Both the position numbers and the translations under genes were made by a program. This document shows positions 9,301-11,957 of a DNA stretch of 11,957 bases, one piece after another. The stretch covers positions 1 to 11,957 of the forward strand of contig NW_003118502.1 in NCBI RefSeq assembly GCF_000003605.2, given 5' to 3'. Positions within the stretch are counted from its first letter, which is position 1. The number at the start of each line of letters is the position of its first letter. Under the pieces are notes generated by a model that saw only the letters and a list, made by a program, of their open reading frames with translations, was not told where the DNA came from and ran no database searches. The DNA comes from Saccoglossus kowalevskii. Lineage: Eukaryota > Hemichordata > Enteropneusta > Harrimaniidae.

Positions 9301-9956
9301 CACACTCAAGCTGAGTAGAATGAGCTAAGTCTGAGGTGTTGTACACTCAAGCTGAGTAGAATGAGCTAAGTCTGAGGAGTTGCACACTCAAGCTGAGTAG
9401 AATGAGCTAAGTCTGAGGAGTTGCACACTCAAGCTGAGTAGAATGAGCTAAGTCTGAGGAGTTGCACACTCAAGCTGAGTAGAATGAGATAAGTCTGAGG
9501 AGTTGTACACTCAAGCTGAGTAGAATGAGCTAAGTCTGAGGAGTTGCACACTCAAGCTGAGTAGAATGAGCTAAGTCTGAGATGTTGCACACTCAAGCTG
9601 AGTAGAATGAGATAAGTCTGAGGAGTTGTACACTCAAGCTGAGTAGAACGAGCTAAGTCTGAGGAGTTGTACACTCAAGCTGAGTAGAATGAGCTAAGTC
9701 TGAGGAGCTGCACACTCAAGCTGAGTAGAATGAGCTAAGTCTGAGGTGTTGTACACTCAAGCTGAGTAGAATGAGCTAAGTCTGAGGAGTTGCACACTCA
9801 AGCTGAGTAGAATGAGCTAAGTCTGAGGAGTTGCACACTCAAGCTGAGTAGAATGAGCTAAGTCTGAGGAGTTGCACACTCAAGCTGAGTAGAATGAGCT
9901 AAGTCTGAGGAGTTGCACACTCAAGCTGAGTAGAATGAGCTAAGTCTGAGGAGTTG

Positions 9957-10366
9957 CACACTGAAGCTGAGTAGAATGAGCTAAGTCTGAGGTGTTGCAC
10001 ACTCAAGCTGAGTAGAATGAGCTAAGTCTGAGGAGTTGCACACTCAAGCTGAGTATAATGAGCTAAGTCTGAGGAGTTGCACACTCAAGCTGAGTAGAAT
10101 GAGCTAAGTCTGAGGAGTTGCACACTCAAGCTGAGTAGAATGAGCTAAGTCTGAGGTGTTGTACACTCAAGCTGAGTAGAACGAGCTACGTCTGAGGTGT
10201 TGTACACTCAAGCTGAGTAGAATGAGCTAAGTCTGAGATGTTGTACACTCAAGCTGAGTAGAACGAGCTAAGTCTGAGGTGTTGTACACTCAAGCTGAGT
10301 AGAACGAGCTAAGTCTGAGGTGTTGTACACTCAAGCTGAGTAGAATGAGCTAAGTCTGAGGAGTTG
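9957..10366. repeat. Higher-order block A6 (units 242-251, class II)
   Basis: Ten-unit class II copy with CACACTGAAG head, CTACGTC core (10162) and the GAGATGTTG seventh unit that it shares with A3. Unit 244 (10039) has a private GAGTATAATG in place of GAGTAGAATG. Five units separate it from block B5, among them unit 254 with a unique GATATGTTG tail. Confidence 0.85.
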
Positions 10367-10571
10367 CACACTCAAGCTGAGTAGAATGAGCTAAGTCTGA
10401 GATGTTGCACACTCAAGCTGAGTAGAATGAGCTAAGTCTGAGGAGTTGCACACTCAAGCTGAGTAGAATGAGCTAAGTCTGATATGTTGCACACTCAAGC
10501 TGAGTAGAATGAGATAAGTCTGAGGAGTTGCACACTCAAGCTGAGTAGAATGAGCTAAGTCTGAGGAGTTG

Positions 10572-10981
10572 CACACTCAAGCTGAGTAGAATGAGCTAAG
10601 TCTGAGATGTTGCACACTCAAGCTGAGTAGAATGAGCTAAGTCTGAGGAGTTGCACACTCAAGCTGAGTAGAATGAGCTAAGTCTGAGATGTTGCACACT
10701 CAAGCTGAGTAGAATGAGATAAGTCTGAGGAGTTGCATACTCAAGCTGAGTAGAACGAGCTAAGTCTGAGGAGTTGTACACTCAAGCTGAGTAGAACGAG
10801 CTAAGTCTGAGGTGTTGTACACTCAAGCTGAGAAGAAAGAGCTAAGTCTGAGGTGTTGTACACTCAAGCTGAGTAGAATGAGATAAGTCTGAGGAGTTGC
10901 ACACTCAAGCTGAGTAGAATGAGCTAAGTCTGAGGAGTTGCACACTCAAGCTGAGTAGAATGAGCTAAGTCTGAGGAGTTG
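10572..10981. repeat. Higher-order block B5 (units 257-266, class II)
   Basis: Standard ten-unit order with CATAC head at 10736 and GAGAAGAAAGAG unit at 10818; the sixth unit ends GAGGTGTTG (class II). It is followed by seven units in the same order as those that follow block B4. Confidence 0.9.
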
Positions 10982-11186
10982 CACACTCAAGCTGAGTAGA
11001 ATGAGCTAAGTCTGAGATGTTGCACACTCAAGCTGAGTAGAATGAGCTAAGTCTGAGGAGTTGCACACTCAAGCTGAGTAGAATGAGCTAAGTCTGAGAT
11101 GTTGCACACTCAAGCTGAGTAGAATGAGATAAGTCTGAGGAGTTGTACACTCAAGCTGAGTAGAATGAGCTAAGTCTGAGGAGTTG

Positions 11187-11760
11187 CACACTCAAGCTGA
11201 GTAGAATGAGCTAAGTCTGAGATGTTGCACACTCAAGCTGAGTAGAATGAGATAAGTCTGAGGAGTTGTACACTCAAGCTGAGTAGAACGAGCTAAGTCT
11301 GAGGAGTTGTACACTCAAGCTGAGTAGAATGAGCTAAGTCTGAGGAGCTGCACACTCAAGCTGAGTAGAATGAGCTAAGTCTGAGGTGTTGTACACTCAA
11401 GCTGAGTAGAATGAGATAAGTCTGAGGAGTTGCACACTCAAGCTGAGTAGAATGAGCTAAGTCTGAGGAGTTGCACACTCAAGCTGAGTAGAATGAGCTA
11501 AGTCTGAGGAGTTGCACACTCAAGCTGAGTAGAATGAGCTAAGTCTGAGATGTTGCACACTCAAGCTGAGTAGAATGAGCTAAGTCTGAGGAGTTGCACA
11601 CTCAAGCTGAGTAGAATGAGCTAAGTCTGAGATGTTGCACACTCAAGCTGAGTAGAATGAGATTAGTCTGAGGAGTTGTACACTCAAGCTGAGTAGAATG
11701 AGCTAAGTCTGAGGAGTTGCACACTCAAGCTGAGTAGAATGAGCTAAGTCTGAGATGTTG
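11187..11760. repeat. 14-unit string, copy 2 (units 272-285), copy of 4425-4998
   Basis: The order is identical to units 107-120, including the rare GAGATTAG core at unit 283. It lies two units from the right end of the array, so the end segment shares a recent ancestor with an interior segment. Confidence 0.9.
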
Positions 11761-11801
11761 CACACTCAAGCTGAGTAGAATGAGATAAGTCTGAGGAGTT
11801 G

Positions 11802-11842
11802 TACACTCAAGCTGAATAGAATGAGCTAAGTCTGAGGTGTTG
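11802..11842. repeat. Terminal unit 287 at the right edge
   Basis: The last full unit is T-headed with a GAGGTGTTG tail and a private G to A change giving CTGAATAG. The next bases are TAGAGGAG, so similarity to a unit start stops after TA. The array ends very close to a unit boundary as phased here. Confidence 0.9.
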
Positions 11843-11957
11843 TAGAGGAGATGACTGCCTGGAAGTACCATTACCGTTGTTCAAATTTCATTTCACTCGG
11901 CAAGTATATTCATATACCCAAGGTAAATATCGTAATTCTAAATATTGTTTATTTTTG
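11843..11957. other. Right flank, unique AT-rich DNA with a short open frame
   Basis: This non-repetitive sequence follows the array. The plus-strand frame with ATG at 11851 has no stop before the window ends (about 35 codons) and begins MTAWKYHYRC. A possible but weak splice donor, AAG|GTAAAT, lies at 11920-11928. A frame of this length can easily arise by chance, I recognise no protein family, and no promoter is visible, so I do not call a gene. The last 30 bases are strongly AT-rich. Confidence 0.6.

Larger units (their letters stand above)
82..11842. repeat. 41-bp tandem repeat array (minisatellite/satellite), 287 units
   Basis: Unit 1 begins CACACTCAAGCTGAGTAGAA at 82 and the consensus unit ends TCTGAGGAGTTG. 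Starts recur every 41 bp to unit 287 at 11802. The only length changes are two 38-bp units (2173 and 6557), and the arithmetic closes exactly: 285 x 41 + 2 x 38 = 11761 bp. Most variation is single-base substitution at a few positions of the unit: 1 (C or T; 74 units start with T), 21 (T or C; 34 units), 25 (C or A; 34 units), and 35-39, where the tail reads GAGGAGTTG, GAGGAGCTG, GAGGTGTTG, GAGATGTTG, GAAGTGTTG or GAGGAGGTG. Plus-strand stops at unit positions 12 (TGA), 16 (TAG), 21 (TGA), 26 (TAA) and 32 (TGA) cover all three frames in every consensus unit, so it is not a coding VNTR. With no intervening unique spacers it is not CRISPR. The role is unknown; such arrays are usually non-coding satellites. 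Confidence 0.98.

Noticed and set aside
82-11842. CRISPR array
   Set aside because: Units abut directly and the whole 41 bp is conserved; there are no unique spacers, no leader and no cas genes.
82-11842. Coding VNTR such as a mucin, silk or repeat surface protein
   Set aside because: The unit is not a multiple of three and carries plus-strand stops in all frames; minus-strand TCA and CTA positions close every frame within a few units.
82-11842. Hammerhead ribozyme satellite, from the CTGAGGAG string in most units (CTGATGAG in unit 157)
   Set aside because: The rest of the core is missing: no GAAA follows a plausible stem II, and GTC directly adjoins the CTGA string with no room for stem I.
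82-11842. Telomeric or known centromeric satellite
   Set aside because: There is no TTAGGG-like motif, no CENP-B-box match seen, and the 41-bp monomer matches no named satellite I recognise; location cannot be inferred.
82-11842. Assembly artefact that multiplies one read
   Set aside because: The units carry many ordered private and shared variants and do not repeat as a perfect copy of one segment; local copy-number errors remain possible, mainly at 6841-8070.

Overview
This window is almost entirely one tandem repeat array. From about position 82 to 11842 a 41-bp unit is repeated head to tail 287 times (285 units of 41 bp and two of 38 bp). Short non-repetitive flanks lie on the left (1-81) and right (11843-11957). 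I see no convincing gene, RNA gene, transposase or CRISPR array. The size, regularity and non-coding nature of the array, with AT-rich flanks, point to a eukaryotic nuclear genome, perhaps an animal. The species cannot be read from the sequence.

The array is non-coding. The unit length is not a multiple of three, and on the plus strand each consensus unit carries stop codons in all three frames. On the minus strand, stops close every frame within two or three units. The unit is purine-rich on the plus strand (25 of 41 bases in the consensus), is about 46% GC, and holds a small dyad (ACTCA-AGC-TGAGT) and two AGCT tetramers.

I numbered every unit (U1 = 82-122 to U287 = 11802-11842) and typed each by its substitutions. 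The variants are not random: strings of variant units recur in the same order, which shows a higher-order organisation. A 9- to 10-unit block, called block A here, occurs six times. A 10-unit block, called block B, occurs five times, always 1 to 5 units after an A. Both fall into two classes told apart by linked single-base differences. There is also a 15-unit (615 bp) direct tandem duplication at 6841-8070, a 14-unit string present at 4425-4998 and 11187-11760, and a 14-unit string present at 451-1024 and 5983-6556. The array therefore seems to have grown by repeated in-register duplication of multi-unit segments, with occasional single-unit losses, not by amplification of one monomer at a time.

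The flanks hold a 14-bp palindrome-like match to an RFX X-box (21-34) on the left and a short open frame running off the window end on the right. Neither is strong evidence of a gene. The most interesting content is the recombination history written in the variant order.
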